Shown: positions 1 through 11,871, counted from the first letter of the stretch. The stretch is DNA of 64,000 nucleotides from Polytrichum commune (GCA_950295325.1 OX485803.1:7936001-8000000); one strand, 5' to 3'. Translations and numbers: made by a program. The notes: generated by a model not told the origin, from the sequence alone.

Positions 1-1500
1 TTTTCAAGATCGTCTTCCAACTCCAGCCGTTCACCTAAGGTTATTTTTTGGCCTGCTCTCTTGGCGGGCGACCACGTCATGGTTGAAGCTGAGTCACCCC
101 GCCCTCCAACCACTTCTGCTTCTTCTGTTGTTGGATCTTTCTCGTGCCCATCTTCTATAGCCGGCCCTGCATTCTCCCCTCGCTGGCCCCCAAATCGCTA
201 GTCCGAGATCTGTTGTCCCCCAACTTCTATTTGACTCCTTGCTTCGGTGTTGGTTTGCGCATCAATCCTTCCATTGTGCTTTTTATTTGTTTCCTCTGCC
301 ACATTTGTTGTGTTAAAGTCCAAATATTGGTTCTGGTTATGATTGCTTCTGTGTGTGTGTGTCCATTCACCTTGTTCTAGTACCTTCTCCCATGGGCCTA
401 CAACCGTGGTATCAAATATATTTCTTTTAATGCTCTTCCGATTCATGACCTGTTGGAACCTGTCCTAATCTAGAACTATATTTTTACCTTTTTCCTTCTG
501 TTGGTGGTATGTGTTGTATGCATGCGGTGGTCTTCTTACCCCTCTCACTAGTCTTTTTTGTATTTCCTTGCAATCACTTACCTTATGTGTCCAGCTTTGG
601 CATGCCTTGCATCTTATTGGCAATTTGTCATAGTCCACTAGCACTTTCTGGGCTGGTAGCATCATTTCCTCAAATTCTTAATCTATGCTTGTAACCCAAC
701 CCTTGTTGACCTAAAGGTTGATGCAAAATCTTGGATTTGTGGCCGTGTCATTTTCAGTGTCTATTCCTATCACTTCTCCTAGGGTTCTAGCAATGGCCAT
801 GGCTTGATCGCGATGTTCAAATGGTAGCCTTCTCAATGCTACCCACGTAGGGAAGGCTAGGTTGTTTGGGTTGTCCGAGTTGAATCCCGGGATCTAGTTT
901 TGAAGCATGCATGTGAACGGTGAACTCATCAATGCATTATGCAAAGTATATGTATCCTCACTTGCTAAGAAGAAATATCCTTTAATTACTCAAACTTCTA
1001 CTAAAGGCAAGAGGGCACCCTCCCACCTCTTGGTTAAGGGCCTGTAACCATCCGTTCATCTCTCGGATCGGGGGTTTAGGCCCAACAAACTTTGCAATCA
1101 AAAGTTGATCTCTTAAGAGAGCGATCCATGCAAGCAACATCTCTGAGTTAATCTTAAATGTGATTGCATCCTTTCGCATCAAAAAACCGCTATAACTCCT
1201 CTCCAAATTTAAAGGGAGAACCTCACCAGATTTTTTTTTGAAAGGATTAAGTTCGTTTCCCAAGATCTATTTGTTGGCCTCTTCCAAAACCTCAAACCGC
1301 ATCCACCATCTCCACGTCATGTCGTTGAGCTTTGCCTGCTATCCACCCTCCCCTCTCCTCCAACGTTGGGTCGAATATGGGTCCGTACCCATACTGAACC
1401 TTTGCAACAAAAGTCTCCATCCTAGTCTTAGCCCCACCAATGTGATCCAACATGCACTAAATGTTTGCCTTCAATCTTGATCTTGGTATCTTGATGTAAT
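1..1500 (-). mobile_element. LINE-type ORF1 remnant (DUF4283 + CCHC zinc knuckle), broken, running off the left edge
   Basis: Seen: the minus strand codes, in several frames, for pieces of one protein. About 1263-982 gives a DUF4283-like stretch (FVGPKPPIREMNGWL); this continues near 975-710 (GYFFLASEDTYTLHNAL, then a PTWVALRRLPFEHRDQAMAIA segment). About 665-465 gives a zinc knuckle of the form C-x2-C-x4-H-x4-C (CKACQSWTHKVSDC), preceded by VDYDKLPIR. Positions 140-1 code for a basic tail (SPAKRAGQKITLGERLE). Known: this order is typical of ORF1 of plant L1-type LINEs, an RNA-binding protein of the retrotransposition particle. Inferred: the endonuclease and reverse transcriptase would lie off the left edge. 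The copy has several breaks and cannot encode a whole protein. A plant zinc-knuckle host gene of similar build is the less likely alternative. Confidence 0.6.
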
Positions 1501-3060
1501 GTGATTTACGCGATCTGAGATCTAGCACTAGCAACTCGTTCCTACTTAGATCATGTGTGTGCCTAGATTTGCCTACCTTCGGATCCGTTTATAGATCTCC
1601 ACAACTAGCTTCCTTGTTGCTACATCAATACCATTCCAAGTTTTTGATCTACATCTCGTACACACTGTTGTCAAGGCACATGCACCGATGCGTGCTCAAT
1701 CCGGCAGAGGCTCCGCCTTCACCTCTTCGGAGCCCCATCCCTCACATTGCACAAGTTCTAGAAGTCATAACTAACGAGAGAATTCGTTTCCTCCGCCAAC
1801 CTCTAGCCCATTTGATTTGAGCATGATGAACATGAGTATTCTTTGCGTACACCATCGTCCAACAATGGCAACCCCCATAATCGAAAGCTTTACTCTGGTA
1901 GCTTAGGCATGTCAAAGTGATGCCATTTGTGACTTTGCATTTGTGACTCCTTGGGCTTGATGAATGGGGAGAATTGACCCCTCATTAGAAATGAACCGGG
2001 TGAGTTTGAAAAATAATTGGTTGAAGTTCAAGAACTCCCTGAAAATCACCGATCTGGCCCAACCCATCCCATCCTCTGCTCATATCTTTGGCAAGGTTGG
2101 TACCACGCGGTTTTTTACATTTGGGTTTCTCATAGTTTTAGAAAAATAACTCAATTATTTGAGGTCCAACAAAATCCGGTTTTATTCGATTTTATTGTTA
2201 ACGAGTTGAGATTATAGGGCAAAGGGCCCAATGTTTGCCAATGATGATGCCGACTGCCAAGTGCCGAATGTTGGAATAAAAACATGGTTTTATTTGCAAA
2301 AATAAGGTTTTTTGCATTACTACCAAGAACCAAATGCATCAGCCAAAAAAAGTTGGGTTTTTTCTACCCTTGATCTTTGGTAATGCCATGTGGGCCTAGT
2401 GTATTTTTGGCTCTGAAACATGCATGACTCGCTAAATAATGTTATGTCCATTGGCTCTTTCTAGGTGGACACACACTTCTTTGACGAGCATCGCAAAATG
2501 TGCATGCTACTTACAAAATAAATAAGTATGGGGAGTTATGACGAGGTTGCATAATATGGGAGGATAGTAGAACACTTTAATTCTCATTTACTTAGGTCAA
2601 TGGCATTTAAGGGGTGGGTAAAAAATCTTCAACACAACATAGGCAATAAGAGATACCCGAGTTACGCCATCATTTGCAAGTCCCTACTCTACAGGATGCA
2701 AAGCCTAGAGTCTTTGGGCCTTACTCTATGGAACGAAGCTCTCACAGATTTATCACCAACTTTCACACTAACACTTATCAATCAAAACAATGAGTTGAAA
2801 AACTCAGTTTATTTTCTTTGTAATGTCAAATTACAATCATAGACCAAGTAGGTATTGGTTTAAGCTTAACCACCTGACCATAGGAGAGAGGCAAAAATAT
2901 CCTCTTTCCTCCCCTGAGCTTTCTTTTATGCCAAAGCACTACTTTTACTTTTTATTTTCATAACAATAAAAGTATTCTATTCATAGCTCTATCTCTTAGT
3001 TCTACTATGAATCTTCTATCTTTGGTTCTTCTAGAACTTTCTTCCATCTTTTAACTCAAT
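1501..3060. other. Intergenic stretch without a supportable gene
   Basis: Short open frames here have no recognisable domain or splice context. The only structure I see is the inverted, partial copy of dispersed family R near 1962-2060, listed separately. Confidence 0.5.
1962..2060 (-). repeat. Family R repeat, partial copy 1 (inverted)
   Basis: The reverse complement matches the right half of the copies at 8243 and 12976: an end block near the GGGGA motif, ATGAACCGGxTxAGTTTGA, then TTGAAGTTCAAGA, then ATCACCGATC. The left half is missing or too diverged to follow. Confidence 0.5.
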
Positions 3061-3064
3061 CTCA

Positions 3065-3300
3065 TTCTTCCAGTTGGACCTGTCTAATTCCAACTGGATT
3101 CATCCATCCTTCTTTCTAGTTGGAACTGTCTAATTCTAACATCGTTCATCCAACCATTCTTCTAGTTGGAATTGTCTAATTCCAACTTCGTTCATCCAAC
3201 CATTCTTTTCGTTGGAACTGTCTAATTCCAACTAGATCTATCTATTCATTGAGAGTTGTCTAACTCCAATGAATAACATTCATCTTTCCAACTTTGGAGT
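3065..3300. repeat. Short tandem repeat, about 50-bp unit, 4-5 copies
   Basis: The phrase 'agttggaactgtctaatt' recurs about every 50 bases (near 3072, 3118, 3165 and 3212), followed by 'ccaac..cgttcatccaac'. Later units near 3260-3300 are shorter and diverged (GAGTTGTCTAACTCCA). No coding meaning seen. Confidence 0.75.
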
Positions 3301-3349
3301 GGTCTAACTCCAGTGCACCTCATCGAGAGTTGTGTAACTCATGTGCATT

Positions 3350-3415
3350 GAGAACATGTGCATTTTGAAATATTAAACTCCGGGGAGTAGGACAATAATT
3401 TTGGAACGGAGGGAG
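3350..3415. mobile_element. Stowaway-type MITE right end
   Basis: The sequence ending at 3415 reads, on the minus strand, CTCCCTCCGTTCCAAAATTA, and is followed by TA at 3416-3417. Known: this is the classic Stowaway (Tc1/mariner) terminal repeat with TA target. I do not find the matching left end, so the copy is truncated or its left end has been lost in the 3065-3300 tandem repeat. Confidence 0.6.
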
Positions 3416-3664
3416 TAATTGCCACGTGCTTGAGCTCTTGTTTTGTGGGGCCCAAGCCAAATTTGGGCTATCAACCATTCTTTGGCTTGTCATGAATGCA
3501 CCTTTTGTTTTGTATTGGTCCCCCTCTTGATGTCTCACTTTAAGCATGGCCGGTTTACATGTTGTGATAGTAGGACTTCTGGTGAAGATGTTGTACTCTT
3601 GAGTAGACAATTTATGGGTTGATGGTTAAAGCAGAAGCCAGAAAAAGCGAGGCGCAACTTATTA

Positions 3665-4241
3665 GGGCCGCTTTATATTAGGGGCCATTTCTAGGGGCCG
3701 TTTCCAAACCCTAGGCATCAACCAATGAGAGTGCTTAGATTGCCCAAATGGCCCCTAATATGGCCCCGAGGGCTTTATATTGAGAGTCGGCCCACTTCTC
3801 CTAAAGCTTGCGTGGCGGGTGACATGGCGGCGTTTTGGAGGGAAAAAAGTGGCCCGCCGGCAAAAAAATGGGTCGAGGGTTTATGGAGAGCCACTTCGCA
3901 TCTACGGGCCACTTCACCCAACTTCTGTCATAGTCATTTATGACTTTATGACTTTATGACTTTAGTTCAAGAAAGGGCATAATTCATTTAAGACAAAGTG
4001 GCCCGTCGAGTGGCCCTTACAATATAAAGTCCCTAGGGCCATTTGGAAGGCCCACTTTAAAGCGGAATTTCCAATTTGGACCCTACAAGTGGTCCTATGG
4101 ACTTTATATTGCAAGGGCCACTCAACGGGCCACTTTGTAAAGTAGAGCTAGAGTTAGAGTAAAGTAAGGGCCACTTCAAGTCCAAGTTGCCTCTACTCCA
4201 AATGGCCCAGCCGCCAAATGGCCCCTAATATAAAGCCGCCC
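3665..4241. mobile_element. Complete Tourist-like MITE with TTA target duplication
   Basis: Seen: the left end GGGCCGCTTTATATTAGGGG at 3665 matches the reverse complement of the right end (GGGCGGCTTTATATTAGGGG, ending at 4241) with one difference, and the match runs on into GGCCATTT. TTA precedes 3665 (3662-3664) and follows 4241 (4242-4244). A second, inner inverted repeat pairs about 3998-4045 with about 4088-4140 (AGTGGCCCGT..GAGTGGCCCTT). Length is 577 bp with no transposase. Known: TTA duplication and palindromic structure fit the Tourist/PIF-Harbinger group of non-autonomous elements. Confidence 0.8.
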
Positions 4242-4794
4242 TTATACAAGCTTCCTTTGATTTCGATAAAGTAGTGATGCTTGCAGTTAATGTAGAAGCA
4301 GTAACCCTACTTCTCTTGACCTCCTTAATATTTGGTCTGAAGCAGTCGTCATTGAATTCCATGACCACCTTCCTTGGTGTTCACTGCTCGAAACCCTAAT
4401 TTTGTGCACAAGTTATGGTGAACTGCTCAACTGCAATAAGCAGGTTTCCAGATGGGCATGGCTTATTAGTTTGTGTTTGCCAGTATGAATTTGAACAATA
4501 TTGTTTAATCTCATGCCTCAGCAGGATCACTTTGCAGTACCTTGTACAACGATGGCCTTAAACCTGCAAAATGAGGTTGAACCACCAAGATATGTTCGTG
4601 ATCCTGGCATCATTGGCCAACTGACAAGTGAAGAACGATGTGAGCATGGTCCTTTTTTAAGGTCACATCCAAAAAAATGCTCATGTCGGCCTCCACATGG
4701 ATGTTTGTAATTAAATGGCTTGGAAATTATGCATTCGTACAAGTCAAAGGCTGTACAAATTTGAGATCTAGATGCAGAAATACCATCTGTAGTA

Positions 4795-5041
4795 ACAGAA
4801 AACACTCAATTCGTACAAAATCTTGTATCAGTGAATGGCTACTTCTAATTCAGCTTCGCACATGAGCACATCCCTCACTACGTACTAGGTAGCTGATGGC
4901 CATGGTGACAAAACCAGAATATTGAAACATCAATGACCGTTACCTGCAAGAATTCGTATCCATAGTTCATAAAGTGATCGAAGTTGCCCTTGTAGTGGAC
5001 AGTGTCCGAGTACGCTTGGTAGGGTAGTCCACCAAAATTCT
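4795..5041 (-). pseudogene. Dirigent gene 3'-end remnant, copy 1
   Basis: On the minus strand about 5041-4945 codes for PYQAYSDTVHYKGNFDHF, clearly related to the last residues of the intact dirigent protein at 5657-6196 (PYNEYTDAVRYECHFDH). The downstream DNA matches that gene's 3' flank as well: 'ggccatggtgacaaaacc' and 'tgaaacatcaatgaccg' have counterparts at 5527-5580. Nothing of the upstream barrel domain is present. It is therefore a leftover of a tandem duplicate, not a gene. Confidence 0.75.
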
Positions 5042-5129
5042 AAGCCAAAGAGTTCAATAAACAGAGTGTGAAGAAAATTGGTGTTATTGGAATTACCTGT
5101 GGAATACAATCACCAGTCTGCAGTGACAG

Positions 5130-5345
5130 AAAACACTCAAGAATTCACAGAATCTTTTATTGCTGAATGCCCCAGGAGGTCCCTCATTAGGTGCTACCTA
5201 ATGGCCATGGCAACAAAACCATCAGGATACAGAAACTTCAATTGCCGCTAGCTGCACTGTGAGCTACAAATATCAACGGAATGCATATTTGTATCCATCC
5301 ATCAGCTAGTGATTGAAGTGGGTGTCCTGAACACATTGGAGGAAG
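5130..5345 (-). pseudogene. Dirigent gene 3'-end remnant, copy 2
   Basis: A second copy of the same 3' flank ('gaggtccctcattaggtgctacctaatggccatgg') is followed near 5310-5345 by 'agtgattgaagtgggtgtcctgaacacattggagg', the decayed counterpart of the intact gene's coding end. Spacing between the three copies is about 300-330 bp, so they form a tandem series. Confidence 0.65.
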
Positions 5346-5590
5346 GAGCATATTTGTCACTCAATTACCATCAAATCCTGCAGTGAGAGAGAAGGGAAAA
5401 AAACAGAGTGATGTGACTTGGAAGTGCAGTTGAGAAAATTGGAATTATTCATGGAATTAATGGAATACCATCAATTGTACAACTCAACGGACACACAAGG
5501 TCCCTCACTAGGTCCCAGCTAGTAATGGCCATGGTGATAAAATCATCATCAGGATACTGAAACATCAATTGCCGCAAGCAAGCTAGCTAA

Positions 5591-5596
5591 TTTATT
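5591..5596 (-). terminator. Candidate polyadenylation signal of the dirigent gene
   Basis: AATAAA on the minus strand, about 60 bases past the stop codon at 5657. The position is plausible for a plant near-upstream element; no other evidence. Confidence 0.35.
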
Positions 5597-5656
5597 TTTA
5601 GTGAAACTGCTGCTAGCTAATTAATTCATACCCACCCATCCCCATCCCTTCCCTGG

Positions 5657-6196
5657 CTAGTGATCAAAGTGGCACTCGTAGCGGACAGCGTCCGTGTACT
5701 CATTGTAAGGCCCCGAGGCGCCAATGTTGACGGTGGACGTGATGGCATATCCCTTAGCCTGGTAGAACTCCCCTGTGCCCCCAATGATGGGGATGGTGCG
5801 GTTGGCCGTGAACACATTGTAGGCCCCCTGTAGCAAGAAGGAACCGTTGTAGGACTTGGTGGAGATGCGCATGTCGAATGACCCATACAACCAGATCTCA
5901 CCGTTCTGGATCTCATTGAACGATGTCACCTGCCCATACTGCTTGCCCAATATTGTTGAGTTCGAATCTGACCCACTCGTCAAGTTCAGGTTCACGATCG
6001 CCAACACCCCGAGTGTCGAGTTCACGATGTAACGGAAGTTGGCATCCGCGTGCGAGCCCCGCAGCTCCTGCCCATACACCACCAGTGTCTTTGGGTGCTT
6101 CTTCGTCCATGCCTCGGCTCCCTTTGGAACCGCGTGCACTGCCAACAATGCCACCAGAAGCAACACGACCGCCAACCTGCTGCTGACCGACGCCAT
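5657..6196 (-). CDS. Dirigent-family secreted protein (PF03018), intact, intronless
   Basis: Seen: 179 residues. Residues 1-29 form a signal peptide with a Leu/Val core (VVLLLVALLAV). A beta-barrel domain follows, with dirigent hallmarks: VVYGQEL (39-45), a GKQYGQVTS turn (84-92), YNGSFLLQG (116-124) and IIGGTGEFYQAKGYA (137-151). There are five N-glycosylation sequons (N59, N71, N79, N117, N132). Length and lack of introns fit the family. Known: dirigent proteins act in the apoplast and steer the stereochemistry of phenoxy-radical coupling (lignans and related compounds); many members have no tested substrate. Inferred: an intact gene of unknown coupling specificity. The start is the first Met before the signal peptide. 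Coding sequence is clearly more GC-rich than its flanks. Two broken 3'-end copies follow it at 4795-5345. Confidence 0.88.
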   Translation of the reverse strand: MASVSSRLAVVLLLVALLAVHAVPKGAEAWTKKHPKTLVVYGQELRGSHADANFRYIVNSTLGVLAIVNLNLTSGSDSNSTILGKQYGQVTSFNEIQNGEIWLYGSFDMRISTKSYNGSFLLQGAYNVFTANRTIPIIGGTGEFYQAKGYAITSTVNIGASGPYNEYTDAVRYECHFDH

Positions 6197-6470
6197 TTCG
6201 ATCCCAATAAAAACAACCCCGGCGGGTCAAATTAGCTCTCCGCAATCAAAGAATTGCAGAGTAGCCGGAGTGATCCTGCTCGATCGATCCGCAGGCAGGC
6301 TGACGAATCTTATAATATTGAGATGAGTTTGGTCGGGCACTTGATGACCTAGTACTGATGAATTGGTGGACGTGATCGTAGAAGAGACAGGTTGATGAAG
6401 TTCATGAGATTGCAGGAACTACTAGAGAAATCTGGGGATTGTTGTGTCCTTCAGTGTCCGTAGGGCATGG

Positions 6471-6478
6471 TATTTATG
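6471..6478 (-). promoter_or_regulatory. Candidate TATA box of the dirigent gene
   Basis: Minus-strand CATAAATA about 275 bases before the ATG at 6196. This would give a 5' leader of roughly 245 bases. Support is the motif alone. Confidence 0.35.
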
Positions 6479-6739
6479 TACAGGGGCGAAGGGTTGAGCT
6501 TCTCTGCTCGCCATGTGGTTGTCCGACTGATGGAAAGGCAGGTCCGCCGCAGGAGTGTATGGAAGTTTCGGGTAAGTTTCTGGTTATCACAAACTAACAC
6601 GCGCATTTTGCATCAAGGATGTTGAAACCTGTGGAAGACTTTTCGTGGGGGGGATAGCTACTAGGTAAGTGATAGACTTCCCTACCAGTCTTGAAGGTCT
6701 AGTATTGAGTCTCCGGGAACCATGGGAGTCAACGGCTTC

Positions 6740-7130
6740 CTTCTTCACATGCTCTACAGAGGGTGACTTTGTAGCTTTAAGGTAGATGGGCCTGAATGGA
6801 ACACAACAATAATTTGAACATGGATATTTCACTGGTACATGCTTAGGTGTGGATTTAAGAACCACCACCAAAACAATATGCGTTTGACCAAACATCGTGT
6901 TCAGTAGTTAACATGATAGGTGGGACCTATATGACCACTCAATAAGAGAGAGATTCTTCGCTCCGATAATGAATAAGATATTCACTTGAGTTCCAAAAAC
7001 TGTAAGGCAAATGACAACGGGCACGATTTGGAAGTGCTAATCATTTTGTAGTTAAATGTGCTTCATATCCTACGAGAAGTGGGTGCCAAGAGAAAAAGTG
7101 TCCATCTTAGGCTCATCTACATTACTATAG
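6740..7130. repeat. Dispersed repeat family U, copy 1
   Basis: Matches 29255-29640 in the same orientation over about 380 bases with moderate divergence. Shared landmarks in order: 'aaggtagatgggcct', 'acaataatttg', 'gcttaggtgtggatttaagaac', 'aacatgataggtgggacctatatgaccac', 'gagattctt', 'ggcaaatgacaacgggcacga', 'catatcctacgag', 'gagaaaaagtgtccat'. No protein seen. Confidence 0.65.
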
Positions 7131-8242
7131 CCCTCACTGGGTGAGCCGACCATCCTCTAGTCATGAGCCCGTCATGAATTTCTTTTACTAGAGTGACAAA
7201 ACTATGTTGTAGGGTAGTCGCGATTTGTTATGAAAAGTTGCAATGATGATTGAAGGGAAGTTGTTTAGTCACGCCCACGATTTTCAACACATTTTGCATG
7301 GTCGTTCAATGTTTGTTGAAAGATGTCGGTGACATAGTGCAAAAGGTTTGTGTAAGAACCAATACGTGGTTTACCCTGCATGCAAGGCAAAATCCAGGTC
7401 TCATGTACAGATTAGTTATTTCTTTACATGTTGAAAGTTTTGTAGAGAAACTTGAAGTATCCTTAGTAGAATGTGAAAACGACATGTGCATAGAATGCTT
7501 GGCATCCAAGTACATGTAAAGATACTATAACATGACATTACTAACTTTTCTTGAAACAATTTACCTCCAATTTACATATTACCAATGCACATGTATGAAT
7601 CATTTCCAAGATTTCAACACTTTCAAATACTACACTTCTTCTTCTTCTTCTTCTTTGCAGCATTGAAATTGGTGTCCCATGTTACTTAGAGTTATCTTGA
7701 TGACTTTTCATGTAATAACAAACATTATATAACACTCTTTCTTGTGTCCACCTAGTGAGTGCAAGACAATTGGTAAGGGTTGATGAAGAATAATGTGGGC
7801 CACACTCAATGAAATGTTTAATGCAATCCCTATAGTGCTGAAAACATGGAGTGTTTGTCCATATGCCTGAATTTTTGGGTAGGTTTGCCTAAGTCACTAA
7901 GTCTCAAGAATTTGATTATAAAGCAACCACTCGCCTACCATGACCTGAACATATGGTGTGCATGAAAATTTTAGATTATATTTAATTACAAGGATGTTGT
8001 AATTTATCAGTTGTGTTGTTTATGTCGTGTCTACAAGATTCAGTAAGAACCCATAACTTATAATAGCTCAAGTCTGCATTAGGCATCAACCAATTGCTCT
8101 AAGTACCTACTTGATTCTAAAAAGAATTTCAATATTGCCTCACCAAAGTTACGGACATCAAGCTGGTGGCATGCCACATGATTTGGGATTTATTTTTCGA
8201 ATGGTTCAGTGATAAAAATGGTGGACTCAATTGACTTGGAAG
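7131..8242. other. Intergenic stretch, no gene seen
   Basis: The only structure seen is a short CTT microsatellite at about 7635-7655. The open frames at 7250-7519 and 8129-8326 show no domain, coding bias or splice context. Confidence 0.5.
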
Positions 8243-8471
8243 CAGTGTCTGGGGAGGTTTTTGAACATAATTGGTCGAGATCCTAGTGTTTTCAAGACCA
8301 ACCGATTGTATGTTGACATCTTTCAAGTTTTCTTTATAAAATTAAAGAATATTCTGTAAATTATTTTTGATGGATCGATAATTATCCTGAAGTCTTGAAT
8401 TTGAGCTAGTCATCTCTCATATTTAACCGGTTCACCTTGTAACTTGCGGTTAGTTCTCCCCACTCATTGCT
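8243..8471 (+). repeat. Family R inverted-repeat element, copy 2
   Basis: Starts CAGTGTCTGGGGAGG and ends with the imperfect inverse (reverse complement CAATGAGTGGGGAGAAC). Inside it shares GAGATCCTAGTGTTTTCAAG, ATGTTGACATCTTTC, GAAGTCTTGAA and AACCGGTTCA with copies at 12976, 25479 and 38187. Length 229 bp, no coding capacity. Confidence 0.7.
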
Positions 8472-11400
8472 TAGAAGCACCGCACGATAGTCTAGTATAG
8501 TAGAGGCACTTATTCCCGATTAGGATCCCATTGGCAATCTATAGGGAACTTGAATTTTGATTTGGTTGCGACTAAATTTTAATCAGGCGAGAACCAATAG
8601 TGCCATGACACATGTCTTGGTTTTTGAGTGTTAAAATGAAGAGGAACAAGCGATTAAAACGATCGGTTATGGCAGACTCTAAGCATTGGTAATATGTTTG
8701 GACCAACTTTAGGCTTCAAAAATTCACAAAAATTTCATTATTAAAAATAAACTTACCATTTTTTATTTTTTTACAATCCTCCTAGTTTCTTTCTTCCTAC
8801 ACATGAAAAATTTGCACCACATGATACTTCTCCAAATCTAGAGTAGAAACTCTTAAGCGATCAGTCATAGGCACCTCTACTCTACATTGATGAGGACATG
8901 ATTGGTCATGTATATTGAACACCTTTCTTTAATTGGTCGTGTTTGCTTTTGCCCATTCTACTAAGTCAAAGTTGTGGTCTTTTTCTGAGTCCTAGCCAAT
9001 GAACCGGCTCTAGATAAGATTTTGATACACATGTGTAAAACTTGGACCACTCAAATAGACCTCGATCCTCAAAGGGCGAGTCAAGGGCCATCATACTCTT
9101 CTTGTGTTACAAACTCACAACAGCCTCACACACTACTTATTTAGAGCATTAGATTTTACTTTAGTAACTTTGTGAACAAAGAAGCAGAAGACAACAATCA
9201 TTTGTGTACGACGTGCTTCCCATTCACCTTGGGTCAAACGACAAAGGGCTCATGTAGGAACTAGGTCAAATGTAGGTCAATTTCACTACCCTTGTGTCAA
9301 AATGAATCACTTTTACACCAGTTTCAAGTCAGTTCATAGACCCCTCACATGAAGTGTGTTTTTAAAACAATACCAAATGAAGTGGCAACATGATATTGTA
9401 GCAGATGTATTTTATGTTCACGTTTCCTTGGTAAAAGTTAAGTTGACTTCTTTACTCTTGCAAGTCTATGACTTCTTGTCCTTTACATTTATATATGTTC
9501 AGGGGTCTCCATTCCTATCAAGCAAATGCCGTAGTTGAATTCATAATATTGCAACCTAATGAAGCTACGTAATAAAATTGTTGAACTACGGAGTTCATTA
9601 CTCATCCTTTGGTCCCATGTGAATCGTATGATTTAGTTGTAGTGATTTGTGCAAATGCAAGGTTGGCTTGGGAACTTTACTTATTGATGGGAACTTAATG
9701 ATAATCAAGGTTACTAGTGTAGACTGGACATGGTTAGAGTTAGAGTGACCTCTGGCCTATCATGTTGCCTTGTACACGGGTGATATAGTATCACCAATAT
9801 CTTGGTGCTAAACGTCATGCATCATTGTTGTCTAGTTTCTTATTGAAGAACTCTTTATATTTTGGTGTTAATGAAATTATTAGTTTCCAAAAGTAAGTAG
9901 GGAATTTAGATAAGATGACAATTCCTAACTTGGGTAGGTAACACCAAAGTTCTTTGGACTCCAATTTCATGAGTTCTTGAGAATATTTGTGTTTTTTTGG
10001 AGTTATAAGTTATTATACATACTATCTATATTGCTTAAACTCGTTGTCTATATTTTTAAGCTCATATTACTTATGTTTTCATATTCCCTCAATAATACGA
10101 CAACTTTACGCCATTTGTCATATCAACGAGAAGACGACCCCTCGATAATACGACTTTTTCTGTTTCCCCAAAGTGTCATACTAAATAGGGAGAACAACAG
10201 TGGAAACATTTCTCTAAGGGACAAAAAATATTTTATTCAAGTTGGAGTTCTTCTCCGGAGGTCAAGCTTATTGTCTAAGGGTTTGAGGTTGCCCAAGAAA
10301 CCTGACCTCTGGAGAATTCCCCTTCAAGAAAGTGTCGCCATGTTGGCAGTCATGTCATTTTTCCATCCATGGACAAAGTTCTCCCACCAAAGGACAGTCT
10401 CTTGCCCGTAGTGTAAACCACCACCGGACAAGAGTGTCACTGCACGCTTGGCCAATCGAATTCAGAATTCCCCTATAATTTATGACCGGTGGACTTCTCC
10501 CACCGTAGTGTAAAGTAAAATGGCCCTTAGAATGTGCTGATGATCTTCTGAAGACTTGCAACACCTTTGACCTCCCTAGTAGTCTAGGAAGCGATGCCCA
10601 AGTCACCTATACATGAGGTCTGCATGCATGAGTGCTTGATATATTATAGCATCTATAGAAGATCCAACCACACATATGCTAAGTTAACTTATTGAGTGGT
10701 TTGGTTCGAGAGGCCACGACTCTTGACCAGGAGCCGGCCCTGCAGCCTGCCTGCCTGTGACCAAGCTCCACAAGCTCCAAGCCAAGTCACTGCTATAACA
10801 AAGTTATATATCTTCCAGTACCGCCACTTATAGAACACCTTTTGCTCATGTTCGTCATGAGGAAGCAAGGGACCGGAGTTGGTAGGAGCTCGATCGATGG
10901 CCCTGCATGCAACAGGCTCAAGAAATCTAGCTTAATTAACTCATGTATGTGCAGTAGATGCCAAAACTTGAGCTCAAAAAGCAGCCTGATGATGATGGTG
11001 TATGACGTAAGTATAGAATCTTATTCTCTTGAGCTCTTGTGGTGAGTCAATTCTAAGTTAGCTTAGTGGGTCCGTCCTTGTGGATGCGGAGAGCTGACTT
11101 TGACAAGTCCGTCCAACACAGTCATCACCATTACAATAGATAGATATATCAGACTCTGTAAAAGCAATTCTAGAAATAAAGATCACCACATCAATCAACA
11201 CTGTTAAGGTATGTGGGTGGGTGTGTGTGCGTGTGTGTTTTTTTCCCACCATATTCTCCAACTTTTACCGATTCGATTTAATATACGACGAAACACGTGT
11301 TGCATCAGCATATTTATGATGACGCATTTGTAAAATTTAAATTGGAAATTGGAATGTTCACGATTTGCATGTTTGTTGATTTTTTGAGTTGTGTTCACTC

Positions 11401-11653
11401 ATGAGTGTGGAGTTGTTGATAAGATTAGAAGTTGTCGACCAATCTCGTTTGAACATGTGTCCTTATGGTGCAAGCTTGTTCTTCAATCCTTACCTAACCA
11501 CACACCAATCATATATATATATATATATACATATGTTTCCAATTAATAAAGTAACCAAGTAACACCTATCTACCAAGTTAGGGGTCAACCCCCTTATGCC
11601 AATCACCACATGGGTGAGAGGATCCATCCTTAACCTAGCCATCATAAACCTGA
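8472..11653. other. Intergenic stretch, no gene seen
   Basis: A 144-residue open frame at 9977-10411 has a hydrophobic start but no family resemblance; I do not call it. A short imperfect inverted repeat lies at about 10250-10320 (CTTCTCCGGAGGTC against GACCTCTGGAGAATT). An AT microsatellite lies at about 11510-11530. Confidence 0.5.
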
Positions 11654-11871
11654 ACCGTTTATGGTATAAATATAGTGTCACGTACTATTTAAAATTATGC
11701 AATGCTATAAATTTTTGGTATTGATATCATATTTACCAACAGGGTCAATAATAGTTTTCAGACATTATAGAACATAAACATCTTCAAAATATTAAATTTT
11801 TAGTATAAGTATAAAAAATTATAGCATGGTGTAAGTCCAAATAATAAATGACACTAATTACCATAAACGGT
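11654..11871. mobile_element. Family V MITE, copy 1
   Basis: Long imperfect inverted repeats: ACCGTTTATGGTA..TAGTGTCA..TACTATTT..ATGCAATGCTATAAATTTTT at the left end, matched by the reverse complement of the right end. Length 218 bp. The inner block TACTATTTGGA..ACACCATGCTATA is shared with the elements at 23572 and 25707. Confidence 0.65.

Noticed and set aside
4501-4710. A 69-codon plus-strand frame with several cysteines (MFNLMPQQDHFAVPC..CSCRPPHGCL)
   Set aside because: No known domain, no splice borders that extend it, and it overlaps sequence leading into the dirigent 3'-end copies.
5626-6326. Overlapping open frames on both strands across the dirigent gene
   Set aside because: They are shadows of the GC-rich dirigent coding sequence; none has its own domain.
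9977-10411. A 144-codon plus-strand frame with a hydrophobic N-terminus
   Set aside because: No family resemblance, AT-rich start region that gives hydrophobic residues by composition, and no conserved neighbour.
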